A DNA stretch of 64,000 nucleotides from assembly GCF_000317475.1 (NCBI RefSeq), contig NC_019729.1:4106501-4170500 (forward strand). Reading direction: 5' to 3'. The DNA is from Oscillatoria nigro-viridis PCC 7112 (lineage in GTDB: Bacteria > Cyanobacteriota > Cyanobacteriia > Cyanobacteriales > Microcoleaceae). Made by a program: the position numbers and the translations under genes. Position 1 is the stretch's first letter. Each line of letters opens with the position of its first letter. A model generated the notes under the pieces. It was not told where the DNA came from. It was given only the letters and a program-made list of their open reading frames with translations, and did not search any database. Positions 54,812 through 63,170 of the stretch are shown here, piece by piece.

Positions 54812-57355
54812 ATGCGTGCAGTGCTGATGGCTGGGGGATCTGGAACGAGGCTCAGACCTCTGACGTGCGATTTGCCCAAACCGATGGTGCCGATTCTCAA
54901 TCGCCCGATCGCAGAACACATTATTAATTTGCTAAAAAGGCATCAGATTACGGAAATTATTGCGACGCTGCACTACCTTCCCGATGTCATGCGCGAATAT
55001 TTTACTGACGGGGCAGAGTTTGGCGTTCAAATGACTTACGCTGTGGAGGAAGACCAACCGCTGGGTACGGCTGGTTGCGTCAAAAATATTTCTGAACTGC
55101 TCGATCGAACTTTTCTGGTCATAAGCGGCGACAGCATTACAGACTTCGACTTAACGGCAGCGATCGAATTTCACCGCAGCAAGCAATCCAAAGCCACGTT
55201 AATTTTAACTCGCGTTCCCAACCCGATGGAATTCGGGGTCGTGATTACTGAGGAAAATTACCGCATCAGTCGCTTTCTGGAAAAGCCTTCTAGCAGCGAA
55301 ATTTTCTCCGATACCGTCAATATCGGTACCTACATTTTAGAACCCGAGGTCTTGGATTACCTGCCGGCAAATCAGGAGTGCGACTTCTCGAAAGACTTGT
55401 TTCCCCTGCTACTGGAAAAAAACGAGCCGATGTACGGCTACATCGCCGAGGGTTACTGGTGCGATGTCGGCCAGCTAGATGTTTACCGGGAATCTCAGTA
55501 CGACGCGCTGCGGGGAAAGGTCAAACTGGATTTGAGCTACTACAACGAAGTTCGATCGGGACTTTGGGTAGGTCAGAATACTTTTATTGACGATAGCGCG
55601 ATCGTCGAAGTACCGGCGATGATCGGCAACAATTGCCGGATTGGAGCCCGAGTTACAATCGATGCCGGCACAGTGATCGGAGATAACGTGACTGTCGGGG
55701 CCGACGCTAATCTCAAACGTCCCATCGTCTGGAACGGAGCAATTGTCGGCGAAGATGCTCATCTGAGGGCCTGCGTGATTTGCCGGAGCACCCGCGTAGA
55801 CAGGCGCGCTCACGTCCTCGAAGGTGCTGTCGTCGGTTCAATGTCGATCGTGGGAGAAGAAGCACAAGTGGGGCCAAGCGTGCGCGTCTGGCCGAGCAAA
55901 AATATTGAATCCGGCGCTCTGTTAAATCAAAATTTAATTTGGGGAGAACAAGCTAGGCGGAATTTGTTCGGTCAGCGTGGCGTTCAAGGACTGGCAAATG
56001 TGGATGTTACCCCCGAATTTGCAGTGAAATTGGGCGCGGCTTACGGCTCGACTTTGAAACCCGGGACTTCGGTATCGGTTTCTCGCGACCAGCGGAGCAT
56101 TTCGCGCATGGTTTCGAGGTCTTTGATTGCGGGTTTGATGTCGGTGGGAATTAATGTGATCAATTTGGAATCGACGGCAATTCCGATCGCGCGCACGGTT
56201 TCGTCTACGCTGTCGATTGCTGGCGGCATTCACGTTCGCATTTCGCCCGATCGCTCCGACCACATTTTAATTGAATTCTTCGATATCAAAGGCATCAATA
56301 TTACTAAAGGAGCTGAGAAAAAAATCGAGGGCGCTTATTTTAAGGAAGATTTGCGGCGAGCTCTAATTCCGGAAATTGGAGAGATGACGTACTTTAACCA
56401 AGCTCTCGAAGTTTACAACCGCATTTTTGAGCGGCAGATGAATGTTGAGGCAATACGCTACAGCAATACTAAGGTGGTAATCGATTACGTTTACGCGGTT
56501 TCTGGAGCAATTTTGCCCCAAATGCTTGCCAAGTTCGGCTGCGATGCGGTGGTGCTCAATGCCAGTCTCAAGCAGACTTCTCTAAGCAACGGGGAACGGG
56601 AATATTTGCTCGACCAACTCGGCCGGGTGGTGAAAGCACTCAGCGCTAATTTTGGAGTGCAGGTATCGGCTAACGGCGAACAGCTCATTTTGGTAGATGA
56701 GTCTGGGATAGCGATTCGCGGGGAAATGCTGACGGCGTTGATGGTAAATTTAATGCTGACTTCTCATCCCAAAGGTACAGTAGTAGTGCCGGTTCATGCG
56801 TCTTCTGCGGTGGAGGCGATCGCCCGACGCTATCAAAGCAAGGTAATCCGCACGAAGGCGAACCCAACTGCTTTGATGGAAGCCGCTAACAGGAACCCCA
56901 ATGTGGTTTTGGGCGGCAGCGGCCTTATGGGTTTTATTTTCCCGCAGTTGCATCCCGGATTTGACGGAATGTTCTGCATTGCTAAAGTGATAGAAATGAT
57001 GACGATTCAGGAGCGATCGCTCGGACAGATCAAGGCGGAACTTCCCCGCATCACCCACCGCAGTTACAGCGTCCGCTGTCCTTGGACTATCAAGGGTTCG
57101 CTGATGCGATATTTAGTAGAAACTCATTCGCCCGATCGTTTAGAATTATTAGATGGAGTGAAGATTTTTAACTACAGCGACGACAATTGGGTATTAGTTT
57201 TACCCGATGCTAGTGAACCGACCGTTCATATCTTCGCCAACAGTGAGGATCGAGATTGGGTATCTGAAACTTTGAAGGAGTACCGCGCCCTCGTTCACGA
57301 TTTTGTCAGTCAAGCCGAGGCGGCGGTTCTCCAAGATAAATTTGGTAACGTGTAA
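54812..57355 (+). CDS. Nucleotidyltransferase / phosphomannomutase-like fusion
   Basis: An 847-residue protein. Residues ~1-235 are a sugar-nucleotidyltransferase with MAGGSGTRLRPLTCDLPKPM. Residues ~250-370 are left-handed beta-helix hexapeptides (IGNNCRIGARVTIDAGTVIG). Residues ~385-840 have the four-domain layout of phosphohexomutases. Relatives are annotated as mannose-1-phosphate guanylyltransferase/phosphomannomutase and would make GDP-mannose or a similar donor. The mutase part lacks the usual catalytic SHNP serine loop (RISPD instead) and the DGDxDR metal loop (ANGEQL), so it is probably regulatory or structural. Strong AAGGAGG ribosome site. Confidence 0.88.
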   Translation: MRAVLMAGGSGTRLRPLTCDLPKPMVPILNRPIAEHIINLLKRHQITEIIATLHYLPDVMREYFTDGAEFGVQMTYAVEEDQPLGTAGCVKNISELLDRTFLVISGDSITDFDLTAAIEFHRSKQSKATLILTRVPNPMEFGVVITEENYRISRFLEKPSSSEIFSDTVNIGTYILEPEVLDYLPANQECDFSKDLFPLLLEKNEPMYGYIAEGYWCDVGQLDVYRESQYDALRGKVKLDLSYYNEVRSGLWVGQNTFIDDSAIVEVPAMIGNNCRIGARVTIDAGTVIGDNVTVGADANLKRPIVWNGAIVGEDAHLRACVICRSTRVDRRAHVLEGAVVGSMSIVGEEAQVGPSVRVWPSKNIESGALLNQNLIWGEQARRNLFGQRGVQGLANVDVTPEFAVKLGAAYGSTLKPGTSVSVSRDQRSISRMVSRSLIAGLMSVGINVINLESTAIPIARTVSSTLSIAGGIHVRISPDRSDHILIEFFDIKGINITKGAEKKIEGAYFKEDLRRALIPEIGEMTYFNQALEVYNRIFERQMNVEAIRYSNTKVVIDYVYAVSGAILPQMLAKFGCDAVVLNASLKQTSLSNGEREYLLDQLGRVVKALSANFGVQVSANGEQLILVDESGIAIRGEMLTALMVNLMLTSHPKGTVVVPVHASSAVEAIARRYQSKVIRTKANPTALMEAANRNPNVVLGGSGLMGFIFPQLHPGFDGMFCIAKVIEMMTIQERSLGQIKAELPRITHRSYSVRCPWTIKGSLMRYLVETHSPDRLELLDGVKIFNYSDDNWVLVLPDASEPTVHIFANSEDRDWVSETLKEYRALVHDFVSQAEAAVLQDKFGNV

Positions 57356-57477
57356 TCGGTAATCGGTAAGCGGTGACAACTAATAGCGATCGGGCGTAGA
57401 AAAATTAGTAATTACCAATTGGCAATTGGCAATTCCCCAAAGCAAGACGCACAAGTCATCGGTACACGGATAGCTAT

Positions 57478-57522
57478 TTCTTCCTTCTTCCTTCTTCCTT
57501 CTTCCTTCTTCCTTCTTCCTTC
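57478..57522. repeat. TTCTTCC heptamer repeat
   Basis: About six tandem TTCTTCC units between the fusion gene and ssb. A plus-strand polypyrimidine tract of the same class as 3095-3140. Confidence 0.9.
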
Positions 57523-57555
57523 AACATCCAATTCCCAATTACGCACAGATAACAG

Positions 57556-58113
57556 ATGAATAGCTGCATTTTGATGGCGGAAATAACTCAACAACCGCAA
57601 CTCCGTTATACTCCTGAGAATCAAGTTCCAATCGCTGAGATGTTGGTGCAGTTTCCCGGCCCAAAACCTGAAGATCCGCCCGAACGTTTGAAGGTGATAG
57701 GATGGGGCAATTTGGCTCAAGAAATTCACGATAAATATCGCGAGGGCGATCGCGTGATTATTGAAGGTCGGCTGGGGATGAATACGATCGAAATAGATGG
57801 TATCAAAGAAAAGCGCGCCGAACTGACAGCTCAAAGGATTTACAGTGTCGGTGCCGATGCCATGAGTTCGGCTCCCGCAGGTAGAACCGCCCCGGAACCG
57901 GCTCAAATTCGCGACACCGCCCCGGCTAATGTGCCGAGCAATGTAGTACCATTAGGCTCGCACAAGCGCAGTTCTAACAGCGCTCCAGGCGGCGCTAACC
58001 GCACGTCTAGTTCGGATTGGAACTCGCATCAGTCTTCAAATTCTGAGTCCGATCGCCCGTCGGGTTCGTCTAACGAACCGGAAAATCCCGATTACGATCC
58101 GATTCCATTTTAA
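57556..58113 (+). CDS. ssb: Single-stranded DNA-binding protein
   Basis: A 185-residue SSB. The N-terminal OB fold (~1-107) opens MNSCILMAEI and has LKVIGWGNLAQEIHDKYREGDRVIIEGRL. A Ser/Asn-rich linker leads to an acidic tip ending DYDPIPF, which recruits replication and repair proteins (compare DDDIPF). The ATG at 57556 matches the cyanobacterial start; the ATG at 57574 would remove strand one. Confidence 0.92.
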   Translation: MNSCILMAEITQQPQLRYTPENQVPIAEMLVQFPGPKPEDPPERLKVIGWGNLAQEIHDKYREGDRVIIEGRLGMNTIEIDGIKEKRAELTAQRIYSVGADAMSSAPAGRTAPEPAQIRDTAPANVPSNVVPLGSHKRSSNSAPGGANRTSSSDWNSHQSSNSESDRPSGSSNEPENPDYDPIPF

Positions 58114-58120
58114 AAATTAG

Positions 58121-58179
58121 GGTGCATCACTTTACGAGCGATCGCAAAACTTCGCCGTTCGATCGAAAGTGACGCACCT
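58121..58179. repeat. GGTGCATCACTTT palindrome after ssb
   Basis: GGTGCATCACTTT (58121-58133) and AAAGTGACGCACC (58167-58179) pair with one mismatch. It lies just past the ssb stop; member of the GGTGC intergenic family. Confidence 0.65.
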
Positions 58180-58301
58180 TAATTTAAGAGCGATTCCCTA
58201 CGGGATAGCTTCGCACGCGCGTACTTTAGGAAAAAAAAGGGCGATCCTCTTCTAGGGCTGGGCTAACGAATTTGGCCCAACTGCGAGCTAAATTGCCAAT
58301 T

Positions 58302-58646
58302 TTACAGCTCGACCGTCACAATTTTTTTCTTGCTTTTTTCGTCGCGCAGCACGACTGTATTGTAGGGTGATGTATCCGTCCCCAGCGGAATTGGCAGCTT
58401 AAAGCTGCCGCTCTTATGCTTAAGTTCGCCTAAATCAATGCTTTTCGTTATATTGCCATCTGTTGCCAGATAAGCGGTAAGTTCGCCTTTATAATCTTCT
58501 ATCAAAAAGTCTCTGAAGAAAAGGACTTCCCCACCCTCGACATCGATAGCAAGGATGACCGTACCGCTAAACGTTGCGCCTTTTTCTTCTTCATCAACCG
58601 TCGCCATTTTAATTTCCGAGGGGTCTTGACCGGACATATCTGCCAT
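58302..58646 (-). CDS. DM13-like beta-sandwich protein
   Basis: A 114-residue protein from ATG 58646 (MADMSGQDPSEIK). The pattern FSGTVILAIDVEGGEVLFFRDFLIED...LTAYLATDG...SIDLGELKHKSGSFKLPIP...YNTVVLRDEKSKKKIVTVEL matches the DM13 (DOMON-related) fold, thought to take part in redox or surface functions. The Cys usually found in DM13 is absent. No signal peptide is seen. A longer frame to 58673 exists; GGAG upstream of 58646 (TTTTTCTCCTG in plus) supports the shorter start. Confidence 0.6.
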   Translation of the reverse strand: MADMSGQDPSEIKMATVDEEEKGATFSGTVILAIDVEGGEVLFFRDFLIEDYKGELTAYLATDGNITKSIDLGELKHKSGSFKLPIPLGTDTSPYNTVVLRDEKSKKKIVTVEL

Positions 58647-59006
58647 AAATTTTTTCTCCTGAGATAAGCGCAATAATTAACAAGAAGCTTACCTGACGCT
58701 AGGGGCGATCGCAAAACTCTGAGGACGTATTTCTGGATCGGTCTTGCTTCTCTCTAAGGTTAGAGAAGCCCGCGATCGCGCCTCATACCACCAATTCTCT
58801 CAATTCTTGACTCAGTAAGTACAGACTGTTAAAATAATCTCTATAATACCCCCAAGTCTCGCAAACACCGCCGCGTTAATTCGATTCGATATTTAGCATC
58901 CTCAGTCTGGAGTTTTTAAGCGATTGGGTGGAGAATTAAGCGTAATGTTTTTGATAATTTAAGAGCGATCGCACTTAACTCAAGAAAAGGCGATCGCCCT
59001 GAAAAA
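58647..59006. other. Intergenic region with HIP1 sites
   Basis: No gene called. Several GCGATCGC sites occur. A 24-codon minus-strand frame (58841-58915, AKYRIELTRRCLRDLG) looks protein-like and may be the end of a decayed gene, but it has no start and no assignable family. Confidence 0.45.
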
Positions 59007-59238
59007 TTATTCTTTCCAGTAACGGGTCAAAATCCGCATTACTTCACCTGCTAGAGGGGACGGTAAAGGCGGGCTCCATTCCCCAACTTCAGCAAAACCT
59101 AAAACATGCAGCAGATTGATGATGCTTTCCACTCCTTTGGGAATCCCGCAAATCAACAATCGGATCGGTTGTTTGCCGGTGGGTGCATTGGGAATTTCTT
59201 CGCGCAGCTTCGGGAACTGACTTTGGCTGTGATATCAT
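59007..59238 (-). pseudogene. Small cyanobacterial protein with broken start
   Basis: Minus-strand reading gives a protein-like 73-codon frame, SQSQFPKLREEIPNAPTGKQ then PIRLLICGIPKGVESIINLL and LGFAEVGEW, ending at 59007. I recognise the style of a small conserved cyanobacterial protein. No start codon lies in frame before a TGA. The ATG at 59238 enters this frame only if one base is removed near 59224. Either a frameshift mutation or a sequencing error. Confidence 0.55.
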
Positions 59239-59459
59239 GAGTGTTAACTACACAATAGTCGGATAGCGATCGCCCTTGAGTTTTCGAGGCAAAGGGGCGA
59301 TCGCTTTTCCGTTTGTGCATCCTCAGCATAGTTCATTCGCTGGTGCAAGTCAAGCGATACGACAAAAAATATTGCTTCTACGGCAAAACAACTGTTAGTG
59401 AAGGTTGCAGGATGCTAACATCACCTTGCAAAGTCCTTGCTAGTAGTTGAGCACCCGCA

Positions 59460-59681
59460 GTGATCCGTTGGAAATTGGCAGTTGTGATGGCCGATCGCAA
59501 TATCAGCAATAAAGAATTGGCGGCTAGAGTTGGGATGCACCCAACATCTGTTTCTAAAATCAAAACCCGTCGCCGGCTGACAAGAATTGATGAAACAACT
59601 CTCAATGCTCTGTGCAAAGCGCTAAACTGCCAACCGGGCGATTTAATGGTGTATGAGGAAGACGAGCCCGATCGCACTTAA
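59460..59681 (+). CDS. Cro/CI-type HTH transcriptional regulator
   Basis: A 73-residue XRE-family DNA-binding protein. The helix-turn-helix is ISNKELAARVGMHPTSVSKIK (about residues 15-35), followed by LTRIDETTLNALCKALNCQPGDLMVY. The GTG at 59460 gives MIRWKLAVVMADRN, the form usual for this small family; an ATG at 59487 is too late. It lies alone, divergent from the 59007 remnant and convergent with lipB. Targets unknown. Confidence 0.88.
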   Translation: MIRWKLAVVMADRNISNKELAARVGMHPTSVSKIKTRRRLTRIDETTLNALCKALNCQPGDLMVYEEDEPDRT

Positions 59682-59726
59682 AAAACCGACTACGATGGTT
59701 AGGAGTAAGGTTGGCAGCGACGCATC

Positions 59727-60407
59727 CTACATCTGGGTTCGCACTATTTCCACTGCAAAAACGCGAGCAAACTCAGCGACAAGGATCGATCGCACTTGAT
59801 CGACCTCAATTCCGGGGATAAACTGCTCTAAACTGCCAACAGGTCGATCGGGAATTCCGCAAGGTACAATTTGCCCAAAACCAGCCAGATCCGGACAAAC
59901 ATTTAAAGCAAAACCGTGCATCGTAATCCAGCGGCTGACTTTAATGCCGATCGCGCCTACTTTGCACCCATCCACCCAAACTCCAGTCATACCGGGAACG
60001 CGCGAACCCTTCAACCCCAAAACTTCCAGCACCCCCAGGAGCACTTCCTCCAACTGCCGCAAATACCAGTGCAAATCTTGCTGGTGGCGCCGCAAATTTA
60101 AAATCGGATACCCCACCAATTGGCCCGGACAGTGGTAAGTCACCTCGCCGCCCCGCTCAACTCGGTGCAGTTCCGACTGAGTTTGACTTGGGTCAAATTT
60201 TAGAAATTCCAGCTTTGCTCCCAGTCCCAAAGTGTACACCGGCGGATGTTCCAGCAAAATCAGGACATCTGGCAAATCTGGTTTGTCGCGGCGTTCTTGC
60301 ACGAGTTTTTGCTGGATTTCCCAAGCTTGGGAGTAGGGAACAAGTCCCCAATCGAGGAGCAAGCAGGGTGGTGCATTTAGCTGTTGAGGGATGAGAGGAG
60401 AAATCAT
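59727..60407 (-). CDS. lipB: Octanoyltransferase LipB
   Basis: A 226-residue enzyme moving octanoate from acyl carrier protein to lipoyl domains, the first step of lipoate attachment. It has [19 protein letters not shown], the catalytic Lys in [21 protein letters not shown], and the catalytic Cys in IVPCGI. ATG 60407 is chosen over a TTG at 60419. Normal length. No lipA is adjacent. It is divergent from the LrtA/HPF gene. Confidence 0.95.
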   Translation of the reverse strand: MISPLIPQQLNAPPCLLLDWGLVPYSQAWEIQQKLVQERRDKPDLPDVLILLEHPPVYTLGLGAKLEFLKFDPSQTQSELHRVERGGEVTYHCPGQLVGYPILNLRRHQQDLHWYLRQLEEVLLGVLEVLGLKGSRVPGMTGVWVDGCKVGAIGIKVSRWITMHGFALNVCPDLAGFGQIVPCGIPDRPVGSLEQFIPGIEVDQVRSILVAEFARVFAVEIVRTQM

Positions 60408-60558
60408 GCAAAAAATCAAGAGTGTTTTTACGGAATATTGGGGCAGTTTAAATCAAGAATTGTCAACATATAATAAAAGATTTGGAAGATAAGTGTTTTC
60501 CAGAATACATAGTGCTACTGTATAAAATATACCCAAGTAAAAGAAGGGAGGGAGCTCT

Positions 60559-61212
60559 ATGAAGCTTGTTATCCAGGGTAAAAATATAGAAATCACCGAT
60601 GCGATTCGCGAGTACGTCAATCAAAAGGTTGAAAAGGCAGTTAGCCATTTTCAAAATTTGACTACAGAAGTGGACATACATCTATCGGTGGCTCGTAACC
60701 CCAGGATCAATCCTAAGCAGACTGCTGAGGTGACAATTTATGCTAACGGCAGCGTTATTCGGGCTGAAGAAAGCACGGAAAGCCTGTATGCCAGCATCGA
60801 TTTGGTTGCCGACAAGATAGCTCGTCAACTGCGGAAATTTAAGGAAAAACGCCACGACAACAAGACCCACAGTAGTGTTAAAACGGTTACGGCAGTTGAA
60901 GAACATCCTGTAGTAGCGGATCTGATTGGCGATCGAACTCCCGAACTTCCTGCTGAGGTGGTACGGACTAAGTATTTTGCCATGCCTCCAATGACTGTGC
61001 AACAAGCTTTGGAACAATTGCAGATTATCGATCACGATTTCTATATGTTCCGTAATGCGGAAACAGACGAAATTAACGTACTCTACGAACGCAAGAGTCA
61101 CGGCGGCTATGGAGTTATCCAACCGCGCCACAGCAACGGTAACGGTAATAGCAAAAATGGCAAAACTGCCGAAAGCGCTACATCTGAAAAATCGAGTGTT
61201 GCAAAAAGCTAG
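60559..61212 (+). CDS. lrtA: Long ribosome hibernation factor (LrtA/HPF)
   Basis: A 217-residue long-form hibernation-promoting factor. The N-terminal S30AE domain (~1-100, [20 protein letters not shown]) blocks the ribosomal A/P sites. The C-terminal domain (~140-195, [19 protein letters not shown]...[24 protein letters not shown]) dimerises ribosomes into 100S particles. It is known as light-repressed transcript A in cyanobacteria, so dark induction is likely. AAGGGAGGGAG precedes the ATG. A two-state hairpin terminator follows. Confidence 0.95.
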   Translation: MKLVIQGKNIEITDAIREYVNQKVEKAVSHFQNLTTEVDIHLSVARNPRINPKQTAEVTIYANGSVIRAEESTESLYASIDLVADKIARQLRKFKEKRHDNKTHSSVKTVTAVEEHPVVADLIGDRTPELPAEVVRTKYFAMPPMTVQQALEQLQIIDHDFYMFRNAETDEINVLYERKSHGGYGVIQPRHSNGNGNSKNGKTAESATSEKSSVAKS

Positions 61213-61258
61213 ATAATTGCTGAGTGCTAATTGTTAATGGGTGCAAGCCGTTAGCAAA

Positions 61259-61325
61259 AAAGGACTAAAGTCCTTACTACGAACCACGAGTTTTTAGTAA
61301 TGATTTTAGTCCTTTCTTGTTTTTT
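61259..61325 (+). terminator. Terminator after lrtA
   Basis: AAAGGACTAAA (61259-61269) pairs with TTTAGTCCTTT (61305-61315), followed by CTTGTTTTTTT. A competing local hairpin AAGGACT-AA-AGTCCTT lies at 61260-61275. Confidence 0.75.
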
Positions 61326-61383
61326 TAGAGAATCAGGACTGAGGTGTTCACTACGAACAAGTGCTAAAATCTGTCTTTACCAG

Positions 61384-61640
61384 CTAGCTGTATCTCGCGA
61401 CTAAATCTTTCGCTGCTTGTCGGTGTTTTTCTACCAAACTCGGCGGGGAAAGCACTTGGGGGCTATCCATATATCTTTGCACCCACACACTGAATTCGTT
61501 CAGGGAGGGATGGGGCAAATTTATCTGATAATTAACATACAGCAGCTTGCCAAAACTGTCCCTCGGCCCTTCCTTAATTTTTTGTCGCGGGTGTCGCCGA
61601 TCTCCCTCTAGACTCCTTGCGCTGTCTGGGGTGTAGAATG
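61384..61640 (-). pseudogene. WYL-domain regulator C-terminal fragment
   Basis: A minus-strand frame without its own start reads SFGKLLYVNYQINLPHPSL, NEFSVWVQRYMDSPQVL, SPPSLVEKHRQAAKDLVARY and then a stop at 61384. This is the typical end of WYL-domain proteins (the vevl-PpeL-reel-Y pattern), which often regulate CRISPR loci in cyanobacteria. The N-terminal HTH and most of the WYL domain are missing. It lies directly before the CRISPR-like sequences. Confidence 0.5.
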
Positions 61641-61642
61641 GA

Positions 61643-61663
61643 GGTGAAACTAATTGAATGGAA
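61643..61663 (+). CRISPR. Solitary degenerate CRISPR repeat
   Basis: GGTGAAACTAATTGAATGGA and the next A match the 3' two thirds of the CRISPR repeat at 62110-62302 in 20 of 21 positions. The 5' stem part is not present. It lies between the ribosome site GGAGG (61640-61644) and the third codon of the following gene, covering its start codon. Confidence 0.7.
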
Positions 61664-62098
61664 TGTATGCGGAAGTTAGTTTTCTCAGATACAGAAATGT
61701 TTTATCGTGAGCTAAAGACAGCCTTGGAGCAAAGTGAGCAAGTTGAAGTTATTACAGACTACGAGCGATATTCAGACCTTCCAGAGAAGTTAAAAACCAT
61801 TTTTGAGTTACACAAGAACAAATCGGGAGAGTGGGTAAATATAGCTACAGGCGCATTCATCCCTTCTTCTGCTGGGGTTACTACAATTAACTACTCTGCC
61901 CTCTATATTTTTGCTGGTGCTGGTGCAGGTGCTATTCTTGGATTTATAGTTGGTGGCCCTGTTGGAGCAGCAGTGGGCGGTGGTATCGGAGCCATAGTTG
62001 GAACTCTTGCTGTTGTGACATCAAGCGGAAGGCATCATGTAGATATAGAAATTGATGCGAATGGTAAACTCCGGCTTAAGATTAGCCCAATCCATTGA
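61658..62098 (+). CDS. Glycine-zipper membrane protein beside CRISPR array
   Basis: A 146-residue protein. The N-terminal ~75 residues are soluble and charged (KLVFSDTEMFYRELKTALEQ...YSDLPEKLKTIFELHKNKSGEW). Residues ~88-125 are a glycine-zipper hairpin (AGAGAGAILGFIVGGPVGAA, VGGGIGAIVGTLAV). The last ~20 residues return to charged beta sequence. ATG 61658 has GGAGG 13 nt upstream and lies inside a CRISPR-repeat-like sequence; ATG 61667 is an alternative. The gene ends 11 bp before the first array repeat. No family is recognised. A pore-like or membrane-associated effector is conceivable but not shown. Confidence 0.78.
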   Translation: MECMRKLVFSDTEMFYRELKTALEQSEQVEVITDYERYSDLPEKLKTIFELHKNKSGEWVNIATGAFIPSSAGVTTINYSALYIFAGAGAGAILGFIVGGPVGAAVGGGIGAIVGTLAVVTSSGRHHVDIEIDANGKLRLKISPIH

Positions 62099-62109
62099 AC
62101 AACGCGACA

Positions 62110-62302
62110 CTCCCCACTGGCTGGGGAAACTAATTGAATGGGAAGTTTGTTAACTCTGGGGTCAAGTTTGATAATCTGTGTTGGTGCTCCCCACTGGCTG
62201 GGGAAACTAATTGAATGGAAACTGACCTGCATCGGCGCAAGGGTCGCACCAAATTTGTTGGCCCAACTCCCCACTCGCTGGCGAAACTAATTGAATGGAA
62301 AC
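62110..62302 (+). CRISPR. Orphan three-repeat CRISPR array
   Basis: Three 36-bp repeats (62110-62145, 62187-62222, 62267-62302) start CTCCCCACTGGCTGGGGAAA and end ATTGAATGGAAAC in the middle copy. The CCCCA/TGGGG stem is typical. Spacers are 41 and 44 bp and unrelated. Repeat 1 differs at its 3' end and repeat 3 at two stem positions, the latter as expected at a trailer end. Orientation is inferred from the GGAAAC handle-like end. No cas genes are in the window. Confidence 0.85.
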
Positions 62303-62338
62303 GCGCCGCCTGCACTGCGATTTTCGCGCCAATATCGC

Positions 62339-62405
62339 AGAAACCGGGTTTTTTAGCTAATCTGCTAGATACAGCAAATCATTTTCGTAAAAAAACCTGG
62401 TTTCT
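62339..62405. repeat. AGAAACCGGGTTTTTT inverted repeat
   Basis: AGAAACCGGGTTTTTT (62339-62354) and AAAAAACCTGGTTTCT (62390-62405) pair with one mismatch, downstream of the array and convergent to the peroxiredoxin gene. Could terminate array transcription. Confidence 0.65.
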
Positions 62406-62422
62406 GGCCACCCGCGCGCCAT

Positions 62423-62881
62423 CTAACTTTGGATGGTTTCTAAAGTTTTGAGTGCTTCTGCAACGTGTGCTTTGAAGTCTAACATGGAGTCAAAAATATG
62501 CTTGACAACGCCTTCTTTGTCAATGACATAAGTTACTCTACCGGGCATAATCCACAGGGTAGCTGGAACCCCGTACAATTGCCGCACTTTGTTGCCAGTA
62601 TCGCTCAGCAGTGTAAAGGGTAGCTGATATTTGGCGGCAAATTGCTGGTGAGATTTTTGCGAATCTTCGCTAATTCCTATGACTTCTGCACCTGCGTCTT
62701 TGAAGACTTCGTAGCTATCTCGAAAAGCGCAAGCTTGGGTGGTGCATCCGGGTGTGTCGTCTTTGGGGTAAAAGTAGACTATGACGTTTTTTTTACCTTT
62801 AAAATCTTTGAGGCTGACTGATGTGCCAGTTTGAGATGGTAAGGTAAAATCCGGTGCGGTGTCTCCTACTTTGACTGTCAT
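62423..62881 (-). CDS. Peroxiredoxin Q (bacterioferritin comigratory protein)
   Basis: A 152-residue thiol peroxidase of the PrxQ/BCP group that reduces hydrogen and lipid peroxides. The peroxidatic Cys lies in DDTPGCTTQAC (about residue 46), with the resolving Cys five residues later, as in atypical two-Cys PrxQ. It has the LSDTGNKVRQLYGVP segment typical of the family. Probably works with thioredoxin. Confidence 0.95.
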   Translation of the reverse strand: MTVKVGDTAPDFTLPSQTGTSVSLKDFKGKKNVIVYFYPKDDTPGCTTQACAFRDSYEVFKDAGAEVIGISEDSQKSHQQFAAKYQLPFTLLSDTGNKVRQLYGVPATLWIMPGRVTYVIDKEGVVKHIFDSMLDFKAHVAEALKTLETIQS

Positions 62882-63170
62882 GTTTTTTAACTGAGTAGCT
62901 CTGTTTGCGTGAAATTTTAACTTTTGTTATTGTACTGTTTTTTTGAGCAATAGTTCGCAGTTGCGATCGCCCGCTGCGACAGCCTCTCATTTTTGCTTTC
63001 TCGCACTCAAACAAAAAAACTCTTTTGACAACATCGGGATGCAGCAGGCGATTCGCAGTTAGGCGGATTAATTGGAGAAGCTTTTTTGAACCGCAGATGC
63101 ACGGGGATTAACGCAGATTTTTAGGGAAAATTGCTGTGGCGTCGCTGAAGTGTTACTAGAAACTTCATTG

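Noticed and set aside
62146-62186. Spacer 1 pairing with the promoter of the glycine-zipper gene as proof of a CreTA-like antitoxin
   Set aside because: Only an 8-nt identity (TCTGGGGT) was seen; this is expected by chance at appreciable frequency, so it is kept only as something to test.
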